From contig JAGWHQ010000001.1 in assembly GCA_028866655.1 (NCBI GenBank), positions 1-64,000 of the forward strand: 64,000 nucleotides of DNA, given 5' to 3'. Under the pieces are notes generated by a model. The model made no database searches, was not told the origin of the DNA, and worked only from the letters and a program-made list of their open reading frames with translations. This stretch comes from Nitrososphaerota archaeon (GTDB lineage Archaea; Thermoproteota; Nitrososphaeria; Nitrososphaerales; Nitrosopumilaceae). Positions 49,924-60,350 of this stretch are shown one piece after another. The stretch's first letter is position 1. Each line of letters opens with the position of its first letter. Both the position numbers and the translations under genes were made by a program.

Positions 49924-51947
49924 ACCAGTTTTTCAATTTCTGATACAGTACCAAGAGGTAGTGAGCATGTAAAGTCTCGACAGACATAGACTTGAGTTTT
50001 AGTATCAACAAATTCCTTGCCTGCAAAAAATTGCAGACTCTGCAGACTCGCAAGGTCTTCTTTTCTTGATATCATGACAAGAATTGCTTCAGGTATGAAT
50101 TTTTTCAAAAGATAATTTCTGACATCAACATTTACGGGATTTATCAGTGTGATCTCCACAGGCTTTTGCAGGTATGTGTATATCGTATTTAGTAACTGTC
50201 CAAATCCAAATGGATTTTCTGCAGCCATTACTGCAAGTGATTCCATGACTTTGATGGACACATCAAGATATTTTTTTTCTTGTGTGAGATGATACAGTCT
50301 TAACATGATTCCTGCCGCTACAGAATTTCCAGAAGGCAGTGACAAGTCATAGATGTTTTTTGTTCTTATGATGAGTTTTTCGTGATTATCAGCAGTAAAG
50401 AAAAAGTTCTTTTGGCGTTCATCCCAGAAATGCTCAATTAAATAATTTGCATAATGTATCGCAAGGTCAAGGTATTTTTTTGATGGTGCAACTTCAAAGT
50501 AATCAAGCAGTGCATTTACAAAATATGCATAATCATCAAGATATGCCTTGAGCTTTGCCTGTCCATCCTTGTATGTATGAAGCAGTTCGCCATTCCTTGT
50601 CAGTTTTGATTCAATAAATCCAATACAGTTTTTGGCAGCATCAACAAAGTCTTGCTCACCCGTAACACGATACCCCTTGACAAATGCAGTAACCATGAGT
50701 GAGTTCCAGCTTGTCATGATTTTGTCATCCCTACCAGGTCGAACTCGCTTTGCCCTTACCGCATAGAGTTTTTCTTGTGATTGTTTTAGAATTTGTTTTA
50801 TTTCTGATTCGCTCTTGCCAAAGTGAAATGCTATCGAGGATAGATTCATGCTATTGTACAGGATGGTGTGACCCTCAAAGTTTCCACCATCTGTTACATC
50901 ATAATACAAACAGAAAATGTCTGCATCTTTTCCCAATATCTCTTGAATCTCTTTTTTCTTCCAGACATAGAATTTTCCCTCTTCCCCTTCAGAGTCTGCA
51001 TCCTCTGCAGAGTAGAAGCCGCCTTCAGGTGAGGTCATCTGTCCTAGTACATATCGTAGTGTATCAGTAATGACCTCAAGATATCTTGGGTCTTTTGAAA
51101 TCTGATATGCCTCCGCATAAACAGGAGGCAAGAGTGCATTGTCATAGAGCATCTTTTCAAAATGCGGTACCAGCCATCTAGAGTCGGTAGAATATCTATG
51201 AAATCCACCCCCGAGCTGATCGTACATTCCACCATTTGCCATCTTGGTTAAAGTCTTGAATGCAAATTCTTGGAACTTGGAAATTCCAGACAGTTTGGAA
51301 TATCGTAGTACAAATGAAAGATTTGATGCATTTGGAAATTTTGGCGCCTGACCAAATCCACCATTTGTGGTATCAGCAATAGACAGCAAGTTCATTGCAG
51401 CCTCGTCAAGAATTGACCGTTCAAGATTAGAATCAAGTGCAATAGATTCTGTTTTTTGTAATGCGTTGACAAAATTTTCAGCAGCCTGCTCTACATTCCC
51501 TGGTTTTTCTTTCCAAGCCTGTGCAAGTTGTAATACGATGCTACCAAATCCTGGTCGTCCATAGTTATCAAGTGGTGGAAAATATGTTCCAACATAAAAT
51601 GGTCTTTGATCAGGTGTCAGAAATACAGAAAGGGGCCAACCACCACTTCCGGTGTTTAGTTGACACACTTTTTGATAAATATCATCAATGTCAGGTCTTT
51701 CTTCCCTGTCTACTTTGATGTTGACAAAATTCTCATTCATTGCTTTAGCAATCTCTTCGTTTTCAAATGATTCATGAGCCATAACGTGACACCAGTGACA
51801 GGCACTATACCCCACACTGAGAAAGATGGGCTTGTTTTCTTTTTTTGCCTTGTCTAGTGCCTCTTCACCCCATGCATACCACTCTACAGGATTGTGAGCA
51901 TGTTGTAAAAGATATGGGCTTGATTCCTTTACCAGATTGTTTGGCAA
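49920..51947 (-). CDS. Thioredoxin-domain protein, YyaL/SPATA20 (DUF255) family
   Basis: [60 protein letters not shown]. Confidence 0.95.
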   Translation of the reverse strand: MPNNLVKESSPYLLQHAHNPVEWYAWGEEALDKAKKENKPIFLSVGYSACHWCHVMAHESFENEEIAKAMNENFVNIKVDREERPDIDDIYQKVCQLNTGSGGWPLSVFLTPDQRPFYVGTYFPPLDNYGRPGFGSIVLQLAQAWKEKPGNVEQAAENFVNALQKTESIALDSNLERSILDEAAMNLLSIADTTNGGFGQAPKFPNASNLSFVLRYSKLSGISKFQEFAFKTLTKMANGGMYDQLGGGFHRYSTDSRWLVPHFEKMLYDNALLPPVYAEAYQISKDPRYLEVITDTLRYVLGQMTSPEGGFYSAEDADSEGEEGKFYVWKKKEIQEILGKDADIFCLYYDVTDGGNFEGHTILYNSMNLSSIAFHFGKSESEIKQILKQSQEKLYAVRAKRVRPGRDDKIMTSWNSLMVTAFVKGYRVTGEQDFVDAAKNCIGFIESKLTRNGELLHTYKDGQAKLKAYLDDYAYFVNALLDYFEVAPSKKYLDLAIHYANYLIEHFWDERQKNFFFTADNHEKLIIRTKNIYDLSLPSGNSVAAGIMLRLYHLTQEKKYLDVSIKVMESLAVMAAENPFGFGQLLNTIYTYLQKPVEITLINPVNVDVRNYLLKKFIPEAILVMISRKEDLASLQSLQFFAGKEFVDTKTQVYVCRDFTCSLPLGTVSEIEKLV

Positions 51948-52035
51948 TATACTTGATACAAGAAAATTACAGTATTTGTATTGATCTCTTTAACAGAAAG
52001 AATAATGTTACGTGTTTTGAGGCCGAATTAAAGTA

Positions 52036-52923
52036 ATGAAATTTAGTACAGTTTTCCTTGTTTTGCTAGTTTCTGTGTTTGTCGCTACCACATCTGCTGA
52101 ACAAGCATTTTCACAGCAAACTGGCACATGTAATCCACATACCATTTGTGCCCATCCCGGAGACATGTTAAAGTATGACATTGAAATAACAGGTGCAAAC
52201 AGTTCCCAGACATATAATTTTGGAGCAATGCCTGATGCAAACAGCATCAATCTAATACAGAGTGAACAAGACAACAACAAAAATCAAGATACCACATTAA
52301 TTCTTAATCTAAAGACGGGTTTTGTTCACAGTGCACAAGATGCCAATACAGTTCGTCCATTCCTTGAAGTGCTGGCATCACCAATTGATTACAACAAGTC
52401 AGATACTTCGGTGACACCAATTATAACAGATTTCAATGGATTCAAGAGAACTAGTCTTGTAGCATTTCATTCTACTGAAAACAGCACATCAAAAATCATA
52501 TACGATATCGAGACAGGAATTTTGTTAGAAGAGCATTCCACGTCAATCATTCTAATCAACGGTAATCCCGAAGTTATCAATTTTTCAGACAAGCTGTCTG
52601 ACACCAACATGATAAATTCAGACTCGAATTCCATCAGTGCTCAAAGTAGCATATCAATACCAAAGTGGGTCAAAAACACGGCCCAATCATGGTCACATGG
52701 TGACATACAAGATTCAGAATTTACAAACGCAATCCAGTATTTGATAACAAACGGCATGATGCACATACCACATGGTACATCAGGAGCTAGCTCCACTCAG
52801 CCAATTCCCGCATGGATAAAACAGAGCACTGGAATGTGGGCAGCAGGCCAGATTACAGACAATGAGTTTGTGCAAAGCATCCAGTGGCTAATTACAAAAG
52901 GCATAATCCAGATAGGAAACTAG
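52036..52923 (+). CDS. Secreted protein with two C-terminal WIK-type repeats
   Basis: Signal peptide; repeats IPKWVKNTAQSWSHGDIQDSEFTNAIQYLITNGMM and IPAWIKQSTGMWAAGQITDNEFVQSIQWLITKGII. Confidence 0.8.
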   Translation: MKFSTVFLVLLVSVFVATTSAEQAFSQQTGTCNPHTICAHPGDMLKYDIEITGANSSQTYNFGAMPDANSINLIQSEQDNNKNQDTTLILNLKTGFVHSAQDANTVRPFLEVLASPIDYNKSDTSVTPIITDFNGFKRTSLVAFHSTENSTSKIIYDIETGILLEEHSTSIILINGNPEVINFSDKLSDTNMINSDSNSISAQSSISIPKWVKNTAQSWSHGDIQDSEFTNAIQYLITNGMMHIPHGTSGASSTQPIPAWIKQSTGMWAAGQITDNEFVQSIQWLITKGIIQIGN

Positions 52924-52955
52924 CAAGTTAAATAAAACTAGGAAATGGTTCAGTT

Positions 52956-53108
52956 ATGAATTGCAAGAAATGCCACCACACAAGTGATGCACATGTACCA
53001 TCTGAAGAGAGCAGGTCACTTGTAAAATTTGGCAAGTGCATCATAAGGACTTGTACATGTTCACAATTTGTAGAGCCTATTGAAGAAATTGACGATGAGC
53101 TAGTCTAG
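52956..53108 (+). CDS. Small Cys/His protein (50 aa), not in ORF track
   Basis: MNCKKCHHTSDAHVPSEESRSLVKFGKCIIRTCTCSQFVEPIEEIDDELV*; CxxCxxH...CxC pattern. Confidence 0.6.
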   Translation: MNCKKCHHTSDAHVPSEESRSLVKFGKCIIRTCTCSQFVEPIEEIDDELV

Positions 53109-53111
53109 ATT

Positions 53112-54200
53112 TTATTTAGATGCCGTAGTTACCTGGAGATTTTCGGACAATGAAACGGATTTTGTGCTGTTTGTAGAGGTGTGGTTCGTAGTTGTCATGG
53201 TGTGATTTGACGGACTAGAGACAGTGGCATTTGCAGTCATGGATATTGCACTTGATACAATTCCTGTAGTCATGTTTGATTTTGTACCATTGCCAGTTGT
53301 AACAACACTTGTGTTAACAATCACCTTGCCAGTAGAATTGGTAGCAGTAGCGTTAACCTTCATTTTTCCAGTAGCATTTACTACAGTTGCATTAACTGGA
53401 GTTACAACAGTTGTACTAGATGCGGTTGTTTTAGTTGCATTTGCTGCAGTTGCGTTACTTGGGGCCGCAGTACTTGTAGTATTTTGTACTACAGGAGCTG
53501 GCGGTGGCGGAGGAATTAATTTTGCAGGTGTTGATGTTATCTGATTAATATTATTAGATTCTAGTGTAGGATCATATTTTGCACCCATCACCTGTTTTAG
53601 GTTGTCATCAAATGATGAAGTAAATGTAAGTATCTGGACTTGAGAATCTGCATTTGCAGAAGAATATCTTGAAGAATCATTCATTGCAGCACCAAGTGAA
53701 GAGTCTAATGTTTGAGGCGAAAGTCTTGCGCCAACTGGCATTCCAGTATTAAATGAGACAATATTGTAACCAGAGGTTGGAGTCATTGCATACACTTCAG
53801 CAAGAGAAACTGAATTTGTATTGTTTACAGTTGATGTATCAAATATCAAGACTTGTCCTTTTTGACCATTGTAATTTGGAGTATCTGCAGCTCGTAATTG
53901 TAATGCATCAGTAAAGTTTGCAGCACCACCCAAGAACATGATCTTTGCACCAACTGGTTGTGTATAATCAAATGCAACTACATTGTAACCATGTTTTGGA
54001 GTCATTGCAGTAATCTCTTGTTTTGCCATGATGTCACCTGAAAAATGATAGTTGCCGCCAATTTCCAATATTAGCAATCCAATGAGCACTAGGGATACTG
54101 AAATTACAATCAAAGAATAGCCGACTTTACGATAATTGTGAGGATTCTTGTCTTTTATAACAGGAGGTGAGCTGTTCGATGGCTCTGGCGAATGAGACAT
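53112..54200 (-). CDS. Membrane-anchored protein with tandem AMTP-GYN repeats and sequon-rich Ser/Thr/Asn tail
   Basis: N-terminal TM; repeated unit AMTPxxGYNxVxFxxxxPVGAxL; C-terminal ~125 aa low-complexity T/N/S tail after PPPPPAP. Confidence 0.75.
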   Translation of the reverse strand: MSHSPEPSNSSPPVIKDKNPHNYRKVGYSLIVISVSLVLIGLLILEIGGNYHFSGDIMAKQEITAMTPKHGYNVVAFDYTQPVGAKIMFLGGAANFTDALQLRAADTPNYNGQKGQVLIFDTSTVNNTNSVSLAEVYAMTPTSGYNIVSFNTGMPVGARLSPQTLDSSLGAAMNDSSRYSSANADSQVQILTFTSSFDDNLKQVMGAKYDPTLESNNINQITSTPAKLIPPPPPAPVVQNTTSTAAPSNATAANATKTTASSTTVVTPVNATVVNATGKMKVNATATNSTGKVIVNTSVVTTGNGTKSNMTTGIVSSAISMTANATVSSPSNHTMTTTNHTSTNSTKSVSLSENLQVTTASK

Positions 54201-54273
54201 TTGTTTCCCAACAATTGGGGGCTGAATTTAATCTTTTATTGCAATGGTATAGAATACGATATTGTGACAGCGT

Positions 54274-54507
54274 CTACTTTTTGGCTTGGTCTACTTTGAA
54301 GATCTGTACCATCATCAGATCTAATGCTTTTTTGATGTGTTCAGACTCGTCAACTAGGTGTTTTTGATTTTCTGCAAGCGACCTTATTACACTTAGCAGA
54401 GATTTTTTCTCTCGATCAGTTGATGCTGCCTCTAGTGCGTTTATTTTGGATATCATGATATCAAGTTCTTTTTTGAGCTCTTGGCCGTGGGACTTGGTCT
54501 TATCCAT
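54274..54507 (-). CDS. Small coiled-coil hypothetical protein
   Basis: 77 aa, heptad-like, K/E-rich. Confidence 0.55.
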   Translation of the reverse strand: MDKTKSHGQELKKELDIMISKINALEAASTDREKKSLLSVIRSLAENQKHLVDESEHIKKALDLMMVQIFKVDQAKK

Positions 54508-54573
54508 AGAGTGGGTTTTTCACATCATGATATATCAACATATTAAAATCATGACCATACAAGAGATGATATC

Positions 54574-55029
54574 ATGATTGAGGAAAAACTGACAGCGCTT
54601 GGCATTTTGCTTCCAACGCCACCAAAACCTGCAGGCTCGTACATTCCAGTTGTGAGAACAGGCAACTTGGTCTTTGTATCAGGACAGATACCAATGAAAG
54701 ACGGGCAAGTACAATTCAAAGGACAAGTGCCAACAAGCATTACGGTGGAAGATGCGCAAAAGGCAGCCAAGCTATGCATCACAAATGTCTTGGCACAACT
54801 AAAAGCAGAACTTGGAACGCTAGACAAGATAACAAAAATTGTTCGTGTCTCCGGATTTGTAAACAGTTCTCCAGAATTTTATGAACATCCAAAAATAATT
54901 AATGCAGCATCAGACCTTTTGTTTGAAATCTTTGGAGAAAAAGGAAAACATACAAGAATTGCCCTAGGAGTTGCAAGCCTTCCTCTAAATTCCGCAGTAG
55001 AAATCGATTTGATTGCAGAAACTACTTGA
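54574..55029 (+). CDS. RidA/YjgF-family protein
   Basis: PVVRTGNLVFVSGQIPMKDGQVQFKGQVP...FGEKGKHTRIALGVASLPLNSAVEIDLIAE. Confidence 0.9.
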   Translation: MIEEKLTALGILLPTPPKPAGSYIPVVRTGNLVFVSGQIPMKDGQVQFKGQVPTSITVEDAQKAAKLCITNVLAQLKAELGTLDKITKIVRVSGFVNSSPEFYEHPKIINAASDLLFEIFGEKGKHTRIALGVASLPLNSAVEIDLIAETT

Positions 55030-56002
55030 GTTTTGCATTAAATTTTTTCAAAAATGTAATCATCTTGTCTTTTGGTATGACTGCACCACATGCCTTGTCA
55101 TGTCCTCCACCAGAGCCACCAAGTTCTGTTGCCAACTGGTTTACAATTCTGCCAAGATGTATCTTGCATGATTTGGCACCTCTAACTGATACAGCATAGA
55201 TTCCCTGTTCTTCTCGTAACTTGTATGACACACCAACTTCTTTTCCTGATAATCCTAGAACAAAGTTTACTGCCATGCTTGCACCAGAGTCTGTGACTTC
55301 CATGTAGGAAAGATTTTTCATCTTTTTCATATTGTCCTTGACTTTTTGTATTACACCAGAGATTCTTTCTGCCTGGATTCGTGCAAATTCAAATGTGTTG
55401 TTTATCTGGTGTGGATATTTTGAATCACTTAGTTCATCTACTAGATACAAAAGAAATTCGGGATCCTTTTGATGACTGGTAATTGTAAATGTAAGAACTG
55501 TAGCCTCTAGCAATACAAACTGTCTGTCAAATCTTTGCAATTGTGCTGCACCAATTGGTCTGTCTTCCATATAGTCAGTCACTGCAGCACATGCTGCAAG
55601 AAAAGAGCCATAATCTGACAATTTGGACTTGAATGCGTTGTACACCTGGACTGTGGTGCACTCGTTAATTGTGTGAATCAGTTTTACTTTTAATGCCTTG
55701 ATCTTCTTTTTTATTGATTCTTCGATATCATGATGATCAATGTATGTAATTGCAACCTTGTTTTTTCTCAATGCCTTTAACAGTTCAACGAACTGGTCTT
55801 GGTTTGACTTGCTCAAGCCAAGGTCACATATGTACAGAGTCTTTAGTTTTTCATCACTTTTTAGAGCTTCAAGCTCATTCATCAATCCAGGATAATCAAC
55901 TAGCTTTGTTTCTCCACCAAATGCTTTTCGAATTAGTGATGCAGAGCTTATACCATCAGCATCTTCTTTATGGGAAACACAGACAACTCTAGTTCTTGCC
56001 AT
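55022..56002 (-). CDS. DHH-family phosphoesterase
   Basis: VVCVSHKEDADGISSASLIRKAFG...AITYIDHHDIEES; GGSGGGHDKACGAVI DHHA1-like C-terminus. Confidence 0.88.
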   Translation of the reverse strand: MARTRVVCVSHKEDADGISSASLIRKAFGGETKLVDYPGLMNELEALKSDEKLKTLYICDLGLSKSNQDQFVELLKALRKNKVAITYIDHHDIEESIKKKIKALKVKLIHTINECTTVQVYNAFKSKLSDYGSFLAACAAVTDYMEDRPIGAAQLQRFDRQFVLLEATVLTFTITSHQKDPEFLLYLVDELSDSKYPHQINNTFEFARIQAERISGVIQKVKDNMKKMKNLSYMEVTDSGASMAVNFVLGLSGKEVGVSYKLREEQGIYAVSVRGAKSCKIHLGRIVNQLATELGGSGGGHDKACGAVIPKDKMITFLKKFNAKLK

Positions 56003-56036
56003 GGATTATTCACGGGATAGGAGACCCTCATTTAAA

Positions 56037-56306
56037 CTAAAAAACAGGCTTGGACTTTTTCAAGCTCATGTATGTTTTAAATTCCGCAACAAGTGTCTGG
56101 TGTCCCTTGACATCTTGTAGTACCACACAATACATGTCATAAAACGAGATTCCAAGCAACCTAGACTCGCGGTCAAGATCAGAAATCTCTTGTAGTACTC
56201 TAGGATCTTTTGTCTCTACCACAAAATTGTCCACCATACGGACAAATTCGTCATCCCATTGGCTCATATCTAAGAAAAACATGATAAATTTTGCTATAAT
56301 TACCAA
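56037..56306 (-). CDS. Small hypothetical protein (paralogue of 58294..58509)
   Basis: MSQWDDEFVRMVDNFVVETKDPRVLQEISDLDRESRLLGISFYDMYCVVL. Confidence 0.6.
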   Translation of the reverse strand: MVIIAKFIMFFLDMSQWDDEFVRMVDNFVVETKDPRVLQEISDLDRESRLLGISFYDMYCVVLQDVKGHQTLVAEFKTYMSLKKSKPVF

Positions 56307-56387
56307 AGTTGTTAGATTAGACCAACTGCTTAATTTTTGATTTACAAATTAGTAATAATTTAATACATATTTTTTCCATTATAACCC

Positions 56388-57560
56388 GTGCAGACAAAGA
56401 ATATTGGTCTTAGAAACATCGAGGTAGCAGATACCAAGATTTCTGCAATAGATGGCATAAATGGAAAACTCATCTATAGAGGCTATGATGTTTTAGACTT
56501 GGTAAAAAAATCAAACTTTGAGGAGACATCATGTCTTTTGCTCAATGATGATCTGCCAACTCAGGAAGTATTAACTTCATTTTCAGAAAAACTGGTGGCT
56601 ACTCGTGAAATTCCAGAGGGTTTGGAAAAAACACTGAGAAGTATGCCCAAGACTGCAAACCCGATGGACGTTCTCCAGTCTACCGTATCAATGATGGCAG
56701 TGCATGATACAGAAAAAGTAGATGACAGGGTAACAAATTACAACAGGGCCATCAATCTGATTTCAAAGATTCCAATTATTGTAGCATGCTGGGACAGGAT
56801 TAGAAGCAACAAGGAAATAATCCAGCCATCAAAAAAGCTAAATCATGCAGGCAATTTTCTGTACATGCTCACAGGAAAAGAGCCAGACACAGAGACTGCA
56901 AGAATTTTTGACATTTGCCTAATATTGCATGCAGAACATAGTTTTAACGCATCAACATTTGCAGCACGAGAGGTAGCATCAACGCGAGCAAACATGTATG
57001 CAGCAGTAAGTGCTGCAGTTGGCGCACTGAGCGGTGAATTACACGGAGGTGCAAACTTTCAGGTGATGAAGATGCTATTAGAGATTGGCGCTGAAGATAA
57101 AGTAGAACAATGGATAAAAAACAAATTGGAAAAAAGTCAAAAAATAATGGGTATGGGTCATGCAGTATACAAGACATTTGATCCAAGAGCCGAAGTTCTC
57201 CGTGAATTGTCAAGAAGACTAGCAGAAAAGACAGGACAGCCATGGTATGCCATCACAAAAAGAGTTGAAGAAGTAACAGAAGAAGAGATGAAAAAAATCA
57301 AGAGTTCAGATATTTTTCCAAATGTCGATCTATACAGCGCGTCAGTGTATTACATGCTAGGAATACCAATGGACCTTAACACGCCAATATTTGCAATATC
57401 ACGTGTGTCAGGATGGACTGCTCATATCATAGAAGAGAAATTTGCAGAGGCAGCACCAAAGCCGATGCTTTACAGACCAAAAGCAGTCTATGTTGGAAAA
57501 TATTGTGGACCATCAGGATGCGAATACGTATCAATTGAAAAACGTCTAGCACAAATCTAG
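56388..57560 (+). CDS. Citrate synthase
   Basis: GLRNIEVADTKISAIDGINGKLIYRGYDVLDL; LHAEHSFNASTFAAREVAST; GMGHAVYKTFDPRAEVLRE. Confidence 0.93.
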   Translation: MQTKNIGLRNIEVADTKISAIDGINGKLIYRGYDVLDLVKKSNFEETSCLLLNDDLPTQEVLTSFSEKLVATREIPEGLEKTLRSMPKTANPMDVLQSTVSMMAVHDTEKVDDRVTNYNRAINLISKIPIIVACWDRIRSNKEIIQPSKKLNHAGNFLYMLTGKEPDTETARIFDICLILHAEHSFNASTFAAREVASTRANMYAAVSAAVGALSGELHGGANFQVMKMLLEIGAEDKVEQWIKNKLEKSQKIMGMGHAVYKTFDPRAEVLRELSRRLAEKTGQPWYAITKRVEEVTEEEMKKIKSSDIFPNVDLYSASVYYMLGIPMDLNTPIFAISRVSGWTAHIIEEKFAEAAPKPMLYRPKAVYVGKYCGPSGCEYVSIEKRLAQI

Positions 57561-57666
57561 TTTTTCATTTTAAAAAATACCAGTTTTAAAAATAATGTGA
57601 TTTTATGATGTACCCAAATTATAGAAGAATCTCAGCATGTGCTTACATAGATTAGAAACACTATAG

Positions 57667-58179
57667 ATGATGTTGGAAAACTCAATTAGAACAACAAACA
57701 ACCGTGGCAGAAATTTGTCCACTCTGATGTTTCTAGTAATTTTAGTGGCGTCACTTGGAGTTACAGCAAATCAAGCATATGCAATGGGTCAAGCGCCGTC
57801 AACATGTTCCAATAGATATGACGGTACCATTACAGCAATGAAAATTACAGTTGGGCATAAAACGCTGGACCCAATAGCACAACCAGGAATAACATTTCAC
57901 CTACAGAACAACAAGTCATACACAGTGACATTTACAATTCACACACCAAGCCAAAGTTCACAGAACAATACACAGGATGGTACTACATGGTATGACACAA
58001 GTGCTCCAGGATATCAACTTGGTACATGTGTCAGCAACACAAGTGCCAACCAAAATGTTACAGTCACCATGACTGAAAGTCATCCCGCAAACCTTGCTCC
58101 ACAGACAACACAGAATGTAACATGGAATACCATGATACCCGGAAATATAGCATACAACGTAACATGGGTAAATCCTTAG
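57667..58179 (+). CDS. Secreted hypothetical protein
   Basis: Signal peptide STLMFLVILVASLGVTANQAYA, beta-rich remainder. Confidence 0.65.
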   Translation: MMLENSIRTTNNRGRNLSTLMFLVILVASLGVTANQAYAMGQAPSTCSNRYDGTITAMKITVGHKTLDPIAQPGITFHLQNNKSYTVTFTIHTPSQSSQNNTQDGTTWYDTSAPGYQLGTCVSNTSANQNVTVTMTESHPANLAPQTTQNVTWNTMIPGNIAYNVTWVNP

Positions 58180-58293
58180 CAAATAACGTTAAGGAAAATA
58201 CTTTTTAATTTTTGTAAATTCAGAATCATTTACAAATTTTACACCAGGTCAAACTGTAAGAACATTCAAGAAATTTAAAATCAAAATGTTATA

Positions 58294-58509
58294 CTAGTTT
58301 CTATTTGCAAGCCAGTCTTTTGCTTTAGAATCTACATCATGTCTGTGCAACACGTGAAAGACCATCTCATAAAATGTGATTCCTCGTTTTTGTGCTTCAC
58401 CATCAATCCACTTCAGTCCCTCTGCAAGCTCTGGATCATATTCCGAGAAATCTACAAGCTCGTCGACCATATTTGTAAAGAAGGAATTTGCTTCTAACAC
58501 GATTAGCAA
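58294..58509 (-). CDS. Small hypothetical protein (paralogue of 56037..56306)
   Basis: FFTNMVDELVDFSEYDPELAEGLKWIDGEAQKRGITFYEMVFHVL. Confidence 0.6.
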   Translation of the reverse strand: MLIVLEANSFFTNMVDELVDFSEYDPELAEGLKWIDGEAQKRGITFYEMVFHVLHRHDVDSKAKDWLANRN

Positions 58510-58574
58510 GTTTTCATTTTTCTTATTCAGTAGTATACAGAAAATATATTGACATATTTAGTAAATATGTTGAC

Positions 58575-58961
58575 ATGGAACACATTTACTTTTTTGACGG
58601 TGATCAAAAAAAGATCTCCTGGACAATTGAAAACACTCAATCAAGATCAGAAGAGAGTAGAGTACATGCAGAATATTTTTACAACATTGTCACCCAAGAA
58701 CAATCAAAATACATTGCACTGCATGTTGGAATTTTTTGGAGCATTGGCAGATACATAATTAAAAATGGTGATGTGATCAAAGTCATGCTAGATCAAAAAT
58801 CAATGTTTGATCGTCTTGTAAAAAATCAACCAACTGATGATATTTTCATAGAAAGAAGAATTATTTTCATTGATCAGATAATCAAACAAAGAGATCTTGA
58901 TGTCAGATATCAACTGATAGATCCAAGCGAAAACAAGTCAACCAAGTTGCTACTTTCGTAG
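58575..58961 (+). CDS. Hypothetical protein
   Basis: MEHIYFFDGDQKKISWTIENTQS...; ORF-track start 58488 overlaps divergent gene; ATG at 58575 more plausible. Confidence 0.55.
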   Translation: MEHIYFFDGDQKKISWTIENTQSRSEESRVHAEYFYNIVTQEQSKYIALHVGIFWSIGRYIIKNGDVIKVMLDQKSMFDRLVKNQPTDDIFIERRIIFIDQIIKQRDLDVRYQLIDPSENKSTKLLLS

Positions 58962-60227
58962 CACAAGACCAACATCCATCAGGTTGGTTCCAGTAGGGCC
59001 AGTGAATACTAGTCCACCATATTTTTTGAAAAAGTTGTATGAATTGTTGTTATCAAGATATTGTTTTATTTTGTCTAGGTTCTGGCCAGACTGCCAAATT
59101 GCGCCAGCGCAGTTGGTTGTACCATCAATTCCATCAGTGCCAACTGATCCAATCACGACATCATCATTTTTCTTTGATAGATTAGTTGCACAATGCAAAA
59201 CTAATTCTTGATTTCGTCCACCTTTTCCTTTACCAGTTACAACAACAGTGCTTTCACCACCAAATATCACACAACTCTTTTTATTTCCAGAAAATGTTTT
59301 AGATATCTTTGATCCAAGATCTTTCACATCCCCTGAAACACAATCAAGGATTTTAGTAGAATAACCAAGGGCTTTTGCACGCAGTTTCATGGCATTAAGA
59401 CAATCTTTGTTTGTTGCAATGATGTGATTTTTTATTTTTTGTTTCTTTGGAGTTTCTTTGACTTTTCCTTTGACTCCAAGATCTATGTGATGCCACACAT
59501 TTTTTGGAACAAGTTTCTCAAGACGATATTTTTGTAAGATCTTTTTTGCACCTGCAAATGTTGTGTTGTCATAGTATGTCATTCCAGATGCAATGCTTGA
59601 GAGATCATCACCTACAACATCTGACATGACAAGCGATACAGAGTCTGATCGTATGTGTTCTACCATCTTTCCTCCCTTTATCTTTGAGAGGTGTTTTCGT
59701 ACACAGTTGATCTCATGTATACTTGCACCACATTTTAGCAAAAGACTAGTTGTTGCCTGCTTTTGCCCAAGCGTTATCCCATCAGGCATGCAAACAAGTG
59801 ATGATGAGCCACCAGATATCAAAAATATGACAAGATCTCCAGATGTTGTCGTGTCAAGAAATTCCAAGATCTTTTTTGCTGCAACTAGGCTATTCTTGTT
59901 TGGGATTGGATGACCTGCACGGATTATCTTGAATTTTTTGTCCATTGTCTTGATATCACTAGGAACTACCAGTATTCCGCCATCAATACGAGTTAACAAG
60001 TCCATTGCACTTGCCATAGAATAAGCTGCCTTGCCTACTGCAACTACAAGGACGCGCTCATATCTTTTAAGATCAATTTTCATCCCAGGTAAAATCAATT
60101 TACCATTTCTCACAATTTTCTCAAGATGTTGTTTTGGATTTGCAGCCCCAAGACCTGCGTCAAGTATAGACAAGGCGTCATTTTTTGCAGAATTTGCCGA
60201 TAACGGCTGGAAATTCCTAGTTAGCAT
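58950..60227 (-). CDS. Glycerate 2-kinase (MOFRL family)
   Basis: VVAVGKAAYSMASAMD; IFLISGGSSSLVCMP; GGESTVVVTGKGKGGRNQELVL; GSVGTDGIDGTTNCAGA. Confidence 0.92.
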   Translation of the reverse strand: MLTRNFQPLSANSAKNDALSILDAGLGAANPKQHLEKIVRNGKLILPGMKIDLKRYERVLVVAVGKAAYSMASAMDLLTRIDGGILVVPSDIKTMDKKFKIIRAGHPIPNKNSLVAAKKILEFLDTTTSGDLVIFLISGGSSSLVCMPDGITLGQKQATTSLLLKCGASIHEINCVRKHLSKIKGGKMVEHIRSDSVSLVMSDVVGDDLSSIASGMTYYDNTTFAGAKKILQKYRLEKLVPKNVWHHIDLGVKGKVKETPKKQKIKNHIIATNKDCLNAMKLRAKALGYSTKILDCVSGDVKDLGSKISKTFSGNKKSCVIFGGESTVVVTGKGKGGRNQELVLHCATNLSKKNDDVVIGSVGTDGIDGTTNCAGAIWQSGQNLDKIKQYLDNNNSYNFFKKYGGLVFTGPTGTNLMDVGLVLRK

Positions 60228-60321
60228 TTATTGCAACTCGACAACAAATGAAATTCGGTCAATTTTGAGTCTTTTTGTTATCAGGTTCGGAAAACGTGTC
60301 CATTACCTTTGTTACACTTTT

Positions 60322-60330
60322 TTTATATAT
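60322..60330 (+). promoter_or_regulatory. Candidate TATA box of PEFG-CTERM gene
   Basis: TTTATATAT about 25 nt upstream of the GTG start at 60351, consistent with a leaderless archaeal transcript. Confidence 0.45.
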
Positions 60331-60350
60331 CCCAAGCTACAAGCCTTAGT

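Noticed and set aside
53224-53544. 106 aa hydrophobic plus-strand ORF
   Set aside because: Antisense product of the low-complexity Thr/Asn tail; Val/Ala-rich by codon mirroring
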